Source: Alcaligenaceae bacterium
GTDB taxonomy: Bacteria > Pseudomonadota > Gammaproteobacteria > Burkholderiales > Burkholderiaceae_B
Length of the DNA: 64,000 nucleotides
Direction of reading: 5' to 3'
Assembly (NCBI GenBank): GCA_013416405.1
Contig: JACCET010000002.1
Span: 365,714-429,713, forward strand
This document shows, piece after piece, positions 48,174 to 57,668 of this stretch (position 1 is the stretch's first letter; each line of letters starts with the position of its first letter). A model generated the notes under the pieces. The model saw only the letters and a program-made list of their open reading frames with translations, was not told the origin of the DNA and did not search any database. Both the position numbers and the translations under genes were made by a program.

Positions 48174-48850
48174 TAGCGCACCTGACGTTGCAAGATATTC
48201 AGAAATTCGTCGATGAAGCTGTCGAAGCGAATGGAGAGCCGGTCGATTTCGTTGGTGTAGCGGTTGTAGGCGATAACGGCCGGAATGGCTGCGAACAAAC
48301 CTATGGCGGTGGCAATCAGGGCCTCGGCAATGCCAGGAGCCACTGCAGACAAGGTGGCTTGCTGCATGGAAGACAAGCCGATGAAGGCATGCATGATGCC
48401 CCAGACCGTGCCCAGCAGGCCGATGTAGGGGCTGACCGAGCCGGCCGAGGCCAGAAAGTTAAGGTGGGACTCCAGGCTGTCCATTTCGCGCTGATAGGTG
48501 GCGCGCATGGCCCTGCGTGGGCCATCCAGCACCGCCTCGCCATTGCTGCCGCTATTTCGGCGAGCCTTGATGAATTCAGTCATGCCGGCGTCGAAAATGC
48601 GTGCCAGCGCGCCGTGCTCGGCACGACGTGTGGCGATGGCTTGCTGCAGGACAGACAGGTCGCCGCCGGCCCAGAAATCATCTTCGAATCGACGAGTTTG
48701 TTCATTGGCGCGTTTCAGGGCTGCGCGCTTGCTGAAAATATATGCCCACGACAAAACGGAAATGCCCAGCAGGACGAGCATGACGAATTGCACAGGGATG
48801 CTGGCATCGAGCAGTAAGGTAAGCAGCGACAAATCGCTAGAAGCTTGCAT
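48173..48850 (-). CDS. tolQ: Tol-Pal proton channel subunit TolQ
   Basis: 225 aa inner-membrane protein with three helices (about 18-40, 135-155, 170-190). Second and third carry the ExbB/TolQ pattern PYIGLLGTVWGIMHAFIGLSS and VAPGIAEALIATAIGLFAAIPAVIAYN. Forms the TolQ5-R2 motor. Follows ybgC by 2 bases. Confidence 0.97.
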   Translation of the reverse strand: MQASSDLSLLTLLLDASIPVQFVMLVLLGISVLSWAYIFSKRAALKRANEQTRRFEDDFWAGGDLSVLQQAIATRRAEHGALARIFDAGMTEFIKARRNSGSNGEAVLDGPRRAMRATYQREMDSLESHLNFLASAGSVSPYIGLLGTVWGIMHAFIGLSSMQQATLSAVAPGIAEALIATAIGLFAAIPAVIAYNRYTNEIDRLSIRFDSFIDEFLNILQRQVR

Positions 48851-48852
48851 GG

Positions 48853-49278
48853 TTAGTTCTTGGCCTTTTTCAGTAGGTTTCTGAGTTCAGGGGTCAGTGC
48901 AACAGGTTGCATGGTGTCGGCATCAACGCAGCAGACTTGGATACCGCTTTCGCATAACAGTTCCCCTTCGCGTAGGGCGGATTGCTGAAAACTGATGGAA
49001 GCAGGGCCAACCCGGGTGATTGTGCTGTGTATGACCAGTAAATCGTCGAGCCTGGCAGGTTTGCGGTATTGTATTTCAAGGTTTTTGACTACGAATAGAC
49101 GGCGCTCTTGTGCTGCGTAGGTTGATTGATCCACACCAAGCCGGCGCAGCCATTCCGTCCGGCCTCTTTCGAAGAACTTCAGATAGTTGGCGTAGTACAT
49201 GACGCCGCCTGCATCGGTGTCTTCGTAATATACGCGAATATCCAACTGGAAAAACGGTTTGCTTGTGTCTGTAGGCAT
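48853..49278 (-). CDS. ybgC: Acyl-CoA thioester hydrolase YbgC (4-hydroxybenzoyl-CoA thioesterase family)
   Basis: 141 aa from ATG 49278 (MPTDTSKPFFQLDIRVYYEDTDAGG); an ATG at 49302 would add eight residues. Hotdog fold with the catalytic Asp motif YYEDTDAGGVMYYANYLKFFERGRTEWL and EIQYRKPARLDDLLVIHST. Always first in tol-pal operons of this lineage. Hydrolyses acyl-CoA or acyl-ACP and has been linked to lipid synthesis. Confidence 0.96.
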   Translation of the reverse strand: MPTDTSKPFFQLDIRVYYEDTDAGGVMYYANYLKFFERGRTEWLRRLGVDQSTYAAQERRLFVVKNLEIQYRKPARLDDLLVIHSTITRVGPASISFQQSALREGELLCESGIQVCCVDADTMQPVALTPELRNLLKKAKN

Positions 49279-49367
49279 GTCTTTCGTTAAGTGGTGTGAC
49301 ATCGTCTGGCCGTTTTATGGCAGCCCGCTCGCACCAGGTGCGCCGGCAGCGGACTGGTTTGCTCTGC

Positions 49368-51101
49368 TTATAGCGCCTGCAATTGCTCAAGCGCGTAAGC
49401 CGCAGCATCCGCTACAGGCACCTTGCTGGCCGCATCCTGGCGCCGGCTCTGGATTTCGACAACATTGTCCTTCAGGCCACGGTCGCCTACGGTAATGCGC
49501 AGGGGCACGCCGATAAGCTCCCAGTCGGCGAACATGATGCCGGGACGCACATCGCGATCATCTAGCATGACTTCCACGCCTTGTTCCCGCAGGCTGTTGT
49601 ATAACTGTTCGGCCGTGTTGCGGACTGTTTCACTTTTATTCCAGCCCATCGGGCAAATCACAGCCTGGAAAGGAGCAATGGATTTGGGCCAGATAATGCC
49701 TTTTTCATCGTGGCATTGCTCTATGGCGGCGGCAGCGATACGGCTGATGCCTATGCCGTAGCAACCCATCTGCAGCAGGGCGGGCTTGCCGTCGGTGCCC
49801 AAAAAAGTTGCGTTCAATGCTTTTGAATATTTGTCGCCCAGGAAGAAGACATGTCCGACTTCAATGCCGCGTTGTATGGCCAGCTGGCCTCCTTGTGGAT
49901 CGGGATCGCCAGCTACGACGTTGCGCAAATCGGCCACTTTGGGCTCGGGCAGGTCGCGGCCCCAGTTGACGCCGGTGTAATGAAAGTCTTCGGTGTTGGC
50001 ACCACAAACGAAATTGTTCATGTTGACCACAGTGTGGTCGGCAATGACGGTGACAGGTTTGACGGTGTTAAGCGGCCCCAGGTATCCGGGCACACAGCCA
50101 AAGGTATCCAGTATTTCGGCCTCGGTGGCAAATCGGTAGCCGTTCTTGAAACCTTCGAGCTTGCCCGTTTTGATTTCATTCAGCTCATGGTCGCCTCGGA
50201 GCAATAACAGCCAGATGGTGGCCTGTGCGGGTTCGTCTGGATTTTCGGTGGCCAGCACGATGGACTTGACGGTATCGGACAGCGGTTTGCCCAGTTGCTT
50301 GGCAACGAGCTCGCATTTGGGTGCGCTGGGCGTCGGTGTCTTGGCCAGTTCCTCGGTGGCTTCGCCACGTTGCGCGATCAGGCAGGGCGCTGCGGCCAGT
50401 TCGATATTGGCTGCATATTGTGAGTCGGGGTTATACACAATCAAGTCTTCGCCGGTGTCGGCAATCACCTGGAACTCGTGGCTGCGCGAGCCGCCTATGG
50501 ATCCCGTGTCTGCGGCAACCGCGCGGAAAGTCAGGCCCAGGCGTTCAAAGATGCGCATATAGGCGTTGAACATGGCGTCGTAGCTGGCTTGTGCCGAGTC
50601 TTCGTCGCGATCAAAGGAATAGGCATCCTTCATGGTGAACTCGCGCCCACGCATCAGGCCGAATCGAGGGCGGCGCTCGTCGCGAAACTTGGTCTGTATA
50701 TGATAGAAATTCAGCGGTAGCTGGCGCCAGCTGTGTATCTCGTTGCGGGCAATGTCGGTAATTACTTCTTCCGATGTGGGCTGCAGCACAAAGTCGCGCT
50801 GATGGCGATCCTTGATGCGCAGCAACTCGGCACCGTATTGTTCCCAACGCCCCGACTCGACCCAGAGTTCGGCCGGCTGCACCACAGGCATAAGCAATTC
50901 AATCGCGCCGGCGCGATCCATTTCTTCCCTGACGATGTTTTCGATCTTGCGCAAGACCTTCAGGCCCAGTGGCATGTAGGTGTAGATGCCGCCGGCCGCC
51001 TTGCGGACCATGCCGGCGCGTGTCATGAGCTGGTGGCTGGCTACTTCAGCTTCCGTGGGAGCTTCTTTAAGAGTATTAATGTGATACTTGCTTGCATGCA
51101 T
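49368..51101 (-). CDS. proS: Prolyl-tRNA synthetase (bacterial type with editing insert)
   Basis: 577 aa class II synthetase. Catalytic motifs include the motif 2 loop [26 protein letters not shown] and the motif 3 segment [23 protein letters not shown]. An INS editing domain lies between motifs 2 and 3 (about 225-385) and clears mischarged Ala-tRNA. The C-terminal anticodon domain reads [31 protein letters not shown]. Divergent to rppH with a 65-base gap between start codons, holding a TATAAT at 51124-51129. Confidence 0.98.
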   Translation of the reverse strand: MHASKYHINTLKEAPTEAEVASHQLMTRAGMVRKAAGGIYTYMPLGLKVLRKIENIVREEMDRAGAIELLMPVVQPAELWVESGRWEQYGAELLRIKDRHQRDFVLQPTSEEVITDIARNEIHSWRQLPLNFYHIQTKFRDERRPRFGLMRGREFTMKDAYSFDRDEDSAQASYDAMFNAYMRIFERLGLTFRAVAADTGSIGGSRSHEFQVIADTGEDLIVYNPDSQYAANIELAAAPCLIAQRGEATEELAKTPTPSAPKCELVAKQLGKPLSDTVKSIVLATENPDEPAQATIWLLLLRGDHELNEIKTGKLEGFKNGYRFATEAEILDTFGCVPGYLGPLNTVKPVTVIADHTVVNMNNFVCGANTEDFHYTGVNWGRDLPEPKVADLRNVVAGDPDPQGGQLAIQRGIEVGHVFFLGDKYSKALNATFLGTDGKPALLQMGCYGIGISRIAAAAIEQCHDEKGIIWPKSIAPFQAVICPMGWNKSETVRNTAEQLYNSLREQGVEVMLDDRDVRPGIMFADWELIGVPLRITVGDRGLKDNVVEIQSRRQDAASKVPVADAAAYALEQLQAL

Positions 51102-51166
51102 GGTGAGGATCTCGACAGATACGTATAATCAACGTTAATTGTATTGAATTCGCTTTGAGGTGGCCT

Positions 51167-51733
51167 ATGTTAGACCGAGAAGGCTACCGTCCTAATGTCG
51201 GCATTATCCTCGTAAATCAAAAAAATGAGGTTTTCTGGGGTAAACGTATTCGTGAACACGCATGGCAATTTCCCCAAGGGGGCATCAAGTACGGAGAAAG
51301 TCCCGTGCAGGCCATGTACCGTGAGCTCCACGAAGAGGTGGGCTTGAGGCCCGAACATGTTCGTATCTTAGGACGGACGCGCGATTGGCTGCGCTATAAC
51401 GTACCGAGCAATTTTGTTCGGCGTGATTCCCGTAGCCACTATAAAGGACAGAAACAAATCTGGTTTTTGTTGCGTATGGTAGGGCGTGACTCCGACGTCA
51501 GCTTGCGGGCGACCCATAGCCCCGAGTTCGATGCCTGGCGCTGGAGCCATTATTGGGTTCCCCTCGAGGCTGTCATCGAGTTCAAGCGTGAGGTCTACAC
51601 CCTTGCGTTGAACGAATTGGCCGCCATCCTGTTCAAGCGCGGACAAGAAACGCGCTATTTACGGCAGCGGGCGCAAAATCAGCGATCGGCCATGGGTTCG
51701 GAAAACAAGAGTCATGCGCGTATTGTTGGTTGA
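51167..51733 (+). CDS. rppH: RNA 5'-pyrophosphohydrolase RppH
   Basis: 188 aa. Removes pyrophosphate from triphosphorylated mRNA 5' ends, which starts RNase E-dependent decay. ATG 51167 ([14 protein letters not shown]) has GAGG seven bases upstream; TTG at 51155 is unlikely. Nudix box [23 protein letters not shown] is complete (Gly, RELHEE), and [20 protein letters not shown] follows. The last 20 bases overlap the next gene, the TctD-like regulator, so the two are coupled. Confidence 0.96.
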   Translation: MLDREGYRPNVGIILVNQKNEVFWGKRIREHAWQFPQGGIKYGESPVQAMYRELHEEVGLRPEHVRILGRTRDWLRYNVPSNFVRRDSRSHYKGQKQIWFLLRMVGRDSDVSLRATHSPEFDAWRWSHYWVPLEAVIEFKREVYTLALNELAAILFKRGQETRYLRQRAQNQRSAMGSENKSHARIVG

Positions 51734-52391
51734 AGACGAGCGGGAAATGGCAGCCTGGCTCGAACGGGCGCTTGCGCAAAGCGGGTTTTTGCCTGAACAC
51801 GCGCCTGACGCCCGTACGGCCGAGGCCCTGATGACCGCATCGGAATACGATGCCGTCATCATGGATTTGCGCCTGCCCGATAAACACGGCCTGGTGCTCT
51901 TGCGCGAAATGCGCAACCGTGGCGATGTCACGCCTGTGCTTATCCTGACCGCGCAAGGCGCGCTGCAGGATCGCGTCCGTGGCCTGAACCTGGGCGCCGA
52001 CGATTTCCTGACCAAGCCATTTGCGCTCGAAGAACTCGAGGCCAGGCTTTCGGCGCTGGTGCGACGCAGCCGTGGCCGCCAGGCTCCGTGCATGCAGTGT
52101 GGTTCGCTCGTCTACGACAGCGAGAGCCGTGCCTTCGGATTGGGTGGCGTCATTTTGCACCTGACTCCCCGGGAACAGGCCGCCTTGTCGGTGTTGATCA
52201 CACGCAGTGGCATGCCCGTAGAAAAAAGTCAGCTTTTCAACCGTGTTTTCGAGCATGATAGCGATGCCAGCCTCGATGCCATCGAGGTCGTCTTGCATCG
52301 CTTGCGCAAAAAACTGGCCGGCAGCGATGTGCATATCGTTACGGTTCGTGGCCTGGGCTATATGCTTGAAAGCATAGAAGAAAGCGCCTGA
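51714..52391 (+). CDS. OmpR-family response regulator, TctD/QseB-like
   Basis: 225 aa. Receiver with acidic pair VEDE, phospho-acceptor Asp51 in VIMDLRLPD, Thr in LTAQG and Lys in TKPFALEEL; a winged helix is next ([51 protein letters not shown]). It overlaps rppH by 20 bases and is 3 bases from the kinase gene. The Tct transporter genes 2.5 kb on make this a candidate for tricarboxylate-uptake control, as in TctDE; that role is inferred. Confidence 0.92.
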   Translation: MRVLLVEDEREMAAWLERALAQSGFLPEHAPDARTAEALMTASEYDAVIMDLRLPDKHGLVLLREMRNRGDVTPVLILTAQGALQDRVRGLNLGADDFLTKPFALEELEARLSALVRRSRGRQAPCMQCGSLVYDSESRAFGLGGVILHLTPREQAALSVLITRSGMPVEKSQLFNRVFEHDSDASLDAIEVVLHRLRKKLAGSDVHIVTVRGLGYMLESIEESA

Positions 52392-52394
52392 CTC

Positions 52395-53897
52395 ATGGCC
52401 TGGCTCAGCCGGAAACCTCCAGGCAGCATACGCTTTTGGTTGCTGGCGCTACTGATCCCCGGAACGGTGGGCCTGATGCTGTTCGACAGCTGGAACGATT
52501 ACTACGCTCTTAAGGCCGTTACGGGCGAGGTCTACGACAGTGCCCTGCTTGAGCCGGCCAAGGTGCTGGAAACCAGCGTAGAGTTCAATGCTGATGGCTC
52601 GCTGCGCATAGATCCGCCGTTTTATGCGCAAGTCATGCTCGAATCCCGTGCCGGCGATCGCAAGTATTTCAGGGTTGAAGAGGTTGCCCCTGTAAACGAG
52701 TCCTTATCGGGTATGCCGGGTAATGCCATAGAGGGGAACACCTTGCTGGGCATGCAGGGGCTGCCCAGGCCCAAGGCATTCGCCGAAAATGAAGGCATGC
52801 CCATTTTCTACACCGGTATGTATCGCAACGACGAAGTCCGCATGGTCGCTTTGTGGCGTGATCTGCATTACGAAGGTATGCGCCGGCAAATCGTCGTGCT
52901 GGTGGGTGAAAGCGTCGATGTGCGCATGCGTACCCAGCAAGAAGCCTGGAGACAGGGTTTGTTTCGCGACGCGCGCATGTTGATTCTGGTGGTGCTGCTG
53001 GTCTGGTTCAGTGTCGCCTGGGCCTTGCGGCCCTTGAACGAGCTCAGGCGGGAGATCAAGGCGCGGGATATTGACAACCTGTTGCCGCTGGATGCCAACA
53101 AAGTGCCCCACGAGGTCGTTCCCATGGTCAGGGCCGTGAATCACCATATTGGTTTGTACCGCCAGGTGCTGGGAAAGCAGGCGCAATTCCTGGCAGACGC
53201 TTCGCATCAGTTGCGGACACCGCTGGCCATCATGCGCACGCAGGCGCAATACGCCAAGCGTGAACCTGATATTGCCCGCATGCGTGAGTCCTTGGGTGCC
53301 ATTGTGCAGCAATTGGGGCAAGCATCACGTCTGACCGAACAGCTGCTGTCATTGGCTCATGCCAGCGGCAGCGAGATAGCGCCCCAGGGCCGGGTTGATC
53401 TGAATACGCTGACCCGCGATATTGTGCTGCAGTACCTGACGCTGGCGCGCGAAAAACATCAGGATCTGGGCTGGGTTGATTGCAACGATCCGGAAGCAGG
53501 CGTGCCCGAAGGGCGGGTTCTGGTTCTGGGCAGCGAGGCTGAAATTCACGAAGCGGTTGCCAACCTTGTGCACAATGCCATCAATCATGCGGGCGAGGGC
53601 TGCACCATTACGGTTTCCGCCGGATTCGAAGGCGAGCAGGCCTGGGTCAGTGTCAGCGACAGTGGCGTTGGACTCGACCCTTCTTTACGTGAAACCGTAT
53701 TTGGTCGCTTCGACCGCGGGGGCCTGGGACACAAGAGTCAGAATAGCGGCTCAGGCCTGGGGCTGGCGATTGCGCTGGCTTACGCCGAGCGCAATCATGG
53801 CACTATTGTGCTGGAAGACGGCGACCCCTCGGCAGACGGAGGGGTGGGCTTGCGGGCCTTGTTGAAACTGCAAAGGTACACTCCGCAAGGAGAGTAG
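52395..53897 (+). CDS. Sensor histidine kinase, TctE-like
   Basis: 500 aa. N-terminal helix (FWLLALLIPGTVGLMLFDSWNDYYALKAVTGEVYDSALL, the 2CSK_N-type pattern), a large periplasmic sensing region of about 140 residues, a second helix (ARMLILVVLLVWFSVAWAL), HAMP-like segment (LRREIKARD), and phospho-acceptor His271 in ADASHQLRTPLAIM. ATP site: N box ANLVHNAINHA, G boxes SDSGVGLD and SGLGLAIALAYAERN. TctE senses citrate-like tricarboxylates in Salmonella. Stop lies at 53897, convergent with the GarR-like gene, one base apart. Confidence 0.92.
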   Translation: MAWLSRKPPGSIRFWLLALLIPGTVGLMLFDSWNDYYALKAVTGEVYDSALLEPAKVLETSVEFNADGSLRIDPPFYAQVMLESRAGDRKYFRVEEVAPVNESLSGMPGNAIEGNTLLGMQGLPRPKAFAENEGMPIFYTGMYRNDEVRMVALWRDLHYEGMRRQIVVLVGESVDVRMRTQQEAWRQGLFRDARMLILVVLLVWFSVAWALRPLNELRREIKARDIDNLLPLDANKVPHEVVPMVRAVNHHIGLYRQVLGKQAQFLADASHQLRTPLAIMRTQAQYAKREPDIARMRESLGAIVQQLGQASRLTEQLLSLAHASGSEIAPQGRVDLNTLTRDIVLQYLTLAREKHQDLGWVDCNDPEAGVPEGRVLVLGSEAEIHEAVANLVHNAINHAGEGCTITVSAGFEGEQAWVSVSDSGVGLDPSLRETVFGRFDRGGLGHKSQNSGSGLGLAIALAYAERNHGTIVLEDGDPSADGGVGLRALLKLQRYTPQGE

Positions 53898-54803
53898 TCA
53901 GCTACGCAGACGTTTGATCAGGCTGGATGTGTCCCAGCGCTTGCCGCCCATTTGCTGCACGTCGGCATAGAACTGATCAACCAATGCTGTCACCGGCACG
54001 CGGGCACCGTTGCGCTTGGCTTCCGACAGTACCAGGCCCAGGTCCTTGCGCATCCAGTCCACAGCAAAGCCAAAGTCGAACTTGTCTTCTATCATGGTTT
54101 TGCCGCGGTTCTCCATCTGCCAGCTTTGTGCGGCGCCTTTGCTGATCACGCCCAACACCTGGTGCATGTCGAGCTCTGCTGCTTGTCCGAATGCGATGGC
54201 TTCAGACAAGCCTTGCACCAGTCCTGCGATGCAGATCTGATTCACCATTTTGCATAGCTGCCCGGCACCTGGGGCGCCAAGCAGTGTGACCGCCTGGGCA
54301 AAATGAAATGCCAACGGCTGTATGGTGTCGAAATGCGCTTGCTCGCCACCGCACATGACGGTCAGCAAGCCATTGACCGCACCTGCCTGACCGCCTGAAA
54401 CGGGCGCATCGACAAACCCAATGCCCAGCTCCCGGGCTTTCTGATGCAGTTCGCGTGCGACTTCAGCCGAGGCCGTGGTGTGGTCAACCAGAATTGAACC
54501 GGCCGCCATGCCCGCCAGGGCGCCGTTCTCGCCCAGTATGACGCTGCGCAAGTCATCATCATTACCGACGCAGCAGAACACGATATCGGCGCCCTGAGCA
54601 GCCTCTTTGGGGCTGCGGGCGGCCTTGCCGCCAAACTCACCGGTCCATGCCTGGGCTTTTTCAAAGGTTCTGTTGTACACAGTGACGCTGTGGCCGGCCT
54701 TGGACAGGTGCCCCGCCATGGGAAAGCCCATGACCCCCAGACCTATGAATGCGACTGTGGCAGCTGGCTGGGTTTCGTAGGATCTGTCGTTGATCGATGG
54801 CAT
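53898..54803 (-). CDS. NAD(P)-dependent 3-hydroxyisobutyrate dehydrogenase-family oxidoreductase (GarR-like)
   Basis: 301 aa from ATG 54803 (MPSINDRSYETQPA), with GGAG nine bases upstream; ATG 54851 lacks a ribosome site. Rossmann motif VAFIGLGVMGFPMAGHL, substrate segment DAPVSGGQAGAVNGLLTVMCGG, catalytic Lys in GAGQLCKMVNQICIAG. Enzymes of this group reduce tartronate semialdehyde or oxidise 3-hydroxyisobutyrate. It follows tctA on the same strand across a terminator, so it is probably not in the tct transcript; a role in the same substrate class is a guess. Confidence 0.92.
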   Translation of the reverse strand: MPSINDRSYETQPAATVAFIGLGVMGFPMAGHLSKAGHSVTVYNRTFEKAQAWTGEFGGKAARSPKEAAQGADIVFCCVGNDDDLRSVILGENGALAGMAAGSILVDHTTASAEVARELHQKARELGIGFVDAPVSGGQAGAVNGLLTVMCGGEQAHFDTIQPLAFHFAQAVTLLGAPGAGQLCKMVNQICIAGLVQGLSEAIAFGQAAELDMHQVLGVISKGAAQSWQMENRGKTMIEDKFDFGFAVDWMRKDLGLVLSEAKRNGARVPVTALVDQFYADVQQMGGKRWDTSSLIKRLRS

Positions 54804-54865
54804 ATCGTTGTTCTCCACTGGAATTGGTTTATGTGTGTTTGCTCCAGCCATAAGATTAACTCAAA

Positions 54866-54903
54866 TAAAAAGCCCGCCAGATACGCTGTGCGTGCCGGCG
54901 GGC
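54866..54903 (-). terminator. Terminator after tctA
   Basis: Stem GCCCGCC/GGCGGGC with an imperfect GC-rich top, followed on the minus strand by TTTTTATTT, 35 bases past the tctA stop. Confidence 0.85.
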
Positions 54904-54937
54904 CTGGGCTTGAAGAAAGCCTTGTAGTGTTAAGGGT

Positions 54938-56443
54938 TTAGCCTTCGTCTACAAACGCTTCTTCACGCCGTTTCTTGACCGATGGCAGTGCCACCAGCAC
55001 GACCAGTATCGCGGCTGCAATAAGCAGGGACATGGACAATGGCCGTGTTACGAACGTGGTGTAGTCCCCGCGTGCCAGCAGCAGCGCGCGCCGGAAGTTT
55101 TCTTCCATCATGGGCCCCAGCACCAGGCCCAGCAGCAACGGTGCGCCTTCACATTTAAGCTTGGCCCAGATATAGCCCAGCAGGCCAAAGGCGGCGGTCA
55201 TCCAGATGTCGAACACGTTGTAATTCAGCGTGTAGACACCGATGGTGCAGAACACCAGAATGGCGGGGAAGAGTATGCGGTAAGGTACGTTCAGCAGCTT
55301 GACCCACAAACCGACCAGCGGCAGGTTCAGAATAACCAGCATCAGGTTGCCTATCCACATAGACACGATCAGGCCCCAGAACAAATCGGGGTGGCTGGTC
55401 ATGACCTGTGGGCCAGGCTGAATGTTGTGGATGGTCATGGCGCCTATCATCAGTGCCGTAACCGCGTTGCCAGGAATACCCAGAGTCAGCAGAGGAATGA
55501 ACGAAGCCTGCGAGCCGGCGTTGTTGGCCGATTCGGGGCCAGCCAGACCGGCAGGGTGGCCTTTGCCGAAACGCTCGGGGTTTTTCGAAAGTTTCTTTTC
55601 CAGCGTGTACGAAGCGAATGACGACAGCACGGCGCCACCACCAGGCAGGATGCCCAGCGCGCAACCCAGCGCTGTACCACGCACACATGCGGGCCAGGCT
55701 TCTTTGAACTCTTGCTTGTTGGGATAAAGGGAACCCACTTTACTGGTCAGGTCGACGCGCTGGTCTTTCAGTTCCAGGTTGCTCATGATTTCGGCAAAAC
55801 CGAAAACACCCATGGCCACGGCGGCGAAGTCGATGCCGTCTTGCAGCTCGGGGATGCCGAAGTCGTAGCGGGCAACGCCCGAGTTGACGTCAGTACCGAC
55901 CATACCCAGCAACAAGCCCAGCAAAATCATGCAGATGGCCTTGGGCAGCGAGCCCGACGCCAGCACCACCGCACCGATCAGGCCCAGCACCATGAGCGAG
56001 AAATACTCGGCGGGACCGAACTTGAAAGCGACCTCGGCCAGCGGCGGAGCAAAGCCGGCAATCACCAGTGTTGCCACGCAGCCTGCAAAGAACGAGCCCA
56101 GGGCGGCAATAGCCAGCGCCGCACCCGCTCGTCCGTTACGAGCCATTTGGTGGCCATCGAGTACGGTCACGACAGCCGATGTTTCACCGGGCAGTGCAAC
56201 CAGAATTGCCGTGGTGGAGCCGCCGTAAGCCGCGCCGTAGTAAATACCCGCCAGCATGATAAGGCCGGCAACGGGGGGCAATACATAAGTGATGGGCAAC
56301 AGCATGGCGATGGTGGGCACCGGGCCAACGCCCGGCAGAACGCCGATCAGTGTTCCCAGTATGCAACCCAGCAGACAGTACGCCAGGTTTTCCATCGTGA
56401 GGGCGACTGAGAAGCCCAGCATCAAGTGTTCTATTAATTCCAT
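54938..56443 (-). CDS. tctA: Tripartite tricarboxylate transporter large permease TctA
   Basis: 501 aa, about twelve helices. TctA signature GVLPGVGPVPTIAMLLPITYVLPPVAGLIMLAGIYYGAAYGGSTTAILV near residue 35-85 and a second GCALGILPGGGAVLSSFASYTLEK near 255-280. Ion-driven importer of citrate or similar carboxylates, needing TctB and a TctC-type binding protein. TctB precedes it by 12 bases; tctC is missing here. Confidence 0.95.
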   Translation of the reverse strand: MELIEHLMLGFSVALTMENLAYCLLGCILGTLIGVLPGVGPVPTIAMLLPITYVLPPVAGLIMLAGIYYGAAYGGSTTAILVALPGETSAVVTVLDGHQMARNGRAGAALAIAALGSFFAGCVATLVIAGFAPPLAEVAFKFGPAEYFSLMVLGLIGAVVLASGSLPKAICMILLGLLLGMVGTDVNSGVARYDFGIPELQDGIDFAAVAMGVFGFAEIMSNLELKDQRVDLTSKVGSLYPNKQEFKEAWPACVRGTALGCALGILPGGGAVLSSFASYTLEKKLSKNPERFGKGHPAGLAGPESANNAGSQASFIPLLTLGIPGNAVTALMIGAMTIHNIQPGPQVMTSHPDLFWGLIVSMWIGNLMLVILNLPLVGLWVKLLNVPYRILFPAILVFCTIGVYTLNYNVFDIWMTAAFGLLGYIWAKLKCEGAPLLLGLVLGPMMEENFRRALLLARGDYTTFVTRPLSMSLLIAAAILVVLVALPSVKKRREEAFVDEG

Positions 56444-56455
56444 GTCCGGCTCTCC

Positions 56456-56917
56456 TTAATTGCCTAGAAAGCTGGGCCACAAGGGGAAGATCAAACCTAA
56501 CCCCTTGATAAACGCAAGCCATACAAATAAAACCAAAAAGAAGCCGGTAATGATGGAAACTTTCCAGCTGAACTCGTGACTTGCAAAGCTGCTGCCTACA
56601 ACAAGCAGGAATACCGTCAGGTAGATGCCCAGGCTGCTGAGCAGGACGCCGCTAAGGGCGACAGAGCCTACAACAATCGCAGCGATCTTCCAGTCGAATT
56701 TTCCGACTTCCGTTTCAGTTGCCTTTGGCGATACGGCCCCTAAGGCGACGATTGCGCCCAGCAAGGCCAGCAATACACCCAGCCAGAATGGAAAATAGCC
56801 AGGCCCCATCCGGGCGGACGTGCCCATTGAGTAGCTGGTGGCTCCCAGCGCAAATCCCGTGCCTATGGCAAGAAACATGATTCCGGACCAGAAGTCCTCT
56901 TTATTTCTGAGCTGCAT
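56456..56917 (-). CDS. tctB: Tripartite tricarboxylate transporter small permease TctB
   Basis: 153 aa with four helices (about 12-32, 42-60, 80-98, 122-148). GTGFALGATSYSMGTSARMGPGYFPFWLGVLLALLG is the family pattern. Starts after the ribosome site GGGAG 15 bases before the ATG. Same transcript as tctA. Confidence 0.93.
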   Translation of the reverse strand: MQLRNKEDFWSGIMFLAIGTGFALGATSYSMGTSARMGPGYFPFWLGVLLALLGAIVALGAVSPKATETEVGKFDWKIAAIVVGSVALSGVLLSSLGIYLTVFLLVVGSSFASHEFSWKVSIITGFFLVLFVWLAFIKGLGLIFPLWPSFLGN

Positions 56918-57257
56918 GTTGAACTAATCTCCCTGACAGCAGTAAAACAAGTATTAAAAGCTTTCCGGCTATCTGTGCAGATAGACCGAACGCTTGTGAT
57001 GCATATAACGGTCAGTAAATACCGAAAGGTGAGGCATGGTAATGGACGTCAGTGGTGCTGGAAACCCCGGTTTCCCCTCAGTTATTCAGGGTTTACCCCC
57101 GATATCTCCATTTTTTTCATAATGTGGCCATATTCAGCTAGTCATCCTGCCCTGTTTGAAAGATTCTTGAAAGGGTTTGGAAAGAGCCGTGAAAGGTTAT
57201 GATGGCTTTTCAATTTTTCCTATTCACTTCCTGTCGCGATGGTTTACGATAACGCCC
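56918..57257. other. Intergenic region between tctB and the ZapB-like gene
   Basis: 340 bases with divergent genes on each side. It contains a perfect 16-base palindrome CTATCTG-TG-CAGATAG at 56969-56984, 52 bases before the tctB start, a good candidate operator of the tct promoter. The right part is AT-rich with Phe-Phe-like T runs near the ATG 57258, and must hold the promoter of the zapA transcript, but I cannot pick exact -35/-10 boxes. No gene is seen. Confidence 0.7.
56969..56984. promoter_or_regulatory. Palindrome upstream of tctB, candidate operator
   Basis: Perfect inverted repeat, arms CTATCTG and CAGATAG around TG. It may be bound by the TctD-like regulator or another repressor; binding is inferred. 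Confidence 0.55.
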
Positions 57258-57662
57258 ATGTTGCAAGATCTTGATTCCCTCGCCGCCCGTATCGGGCAAC
57301 TGGTGCAGTTCACCCGCCAACTGCAGAACGAGCGCGCTGCCGTACAGGCGCGCCTGAAAAGTCTCGAACAAGAGCGCGATGCGATGCGCGACCAGCTTCA
57401 GCGTCGCGAAGCTGAATATTCAGACTTGTCTGCAAGCATGGGTGCACACGACGCACAGCTTAGGACGCTGCAGGCTGAAGCCCAAGCCGCGCAGTCCCGC
57501 CAGCAAACCGAGCTGGTTCAATATAAGGCCGAATCCGAAGCATACAGGCAGCGACTCGCTGCCAGCCAGGCCGACACCTCGCGTCTGCGCGGGGTTGCCG
57601 ACAAGGCCAAAGAGCAGATCGATTCAATTTTGGTGCGTCTGCCTGGCGCGCCTCAGGAGTAA
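57258..57662 (+). CDS. Coiled-coil protein upstream of zapA (ZapB-like, TIGR02449-type)
   Basis: 134 aa from ATG 57258 (MLQDLDSLAARIGQLVQF); longer ORF start at 57177 is outside the family pattern. The sequence is heptad-rich coiled coil for nearly its full length (QNERAAVQARLKSLEQERDAMRDQLQRREAEYSDLSASM ... TELVQYKAESEAYRQRLAASQADTSRLR). Proteins of this kind precede zapA in many betaproteobacteria and probably help the Z-ring, but function is untested. The stop lies 6 bases before ATG 57669 of zapA. Confidence 0.85.
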   Translation: MLQDLDSLAARIGQLVQFTRQLQNERAAVQARLKSLEQERDAMRDQLQRREAEYSDLSASMGAHDAQLRTLQAEAQAAQSRQQTELVQYKAESEAYRQRLAASQADTSRLRGVADKAKEQIDSILVRLPGAPQE

Positions 57663-57668
57663 ATGGCT

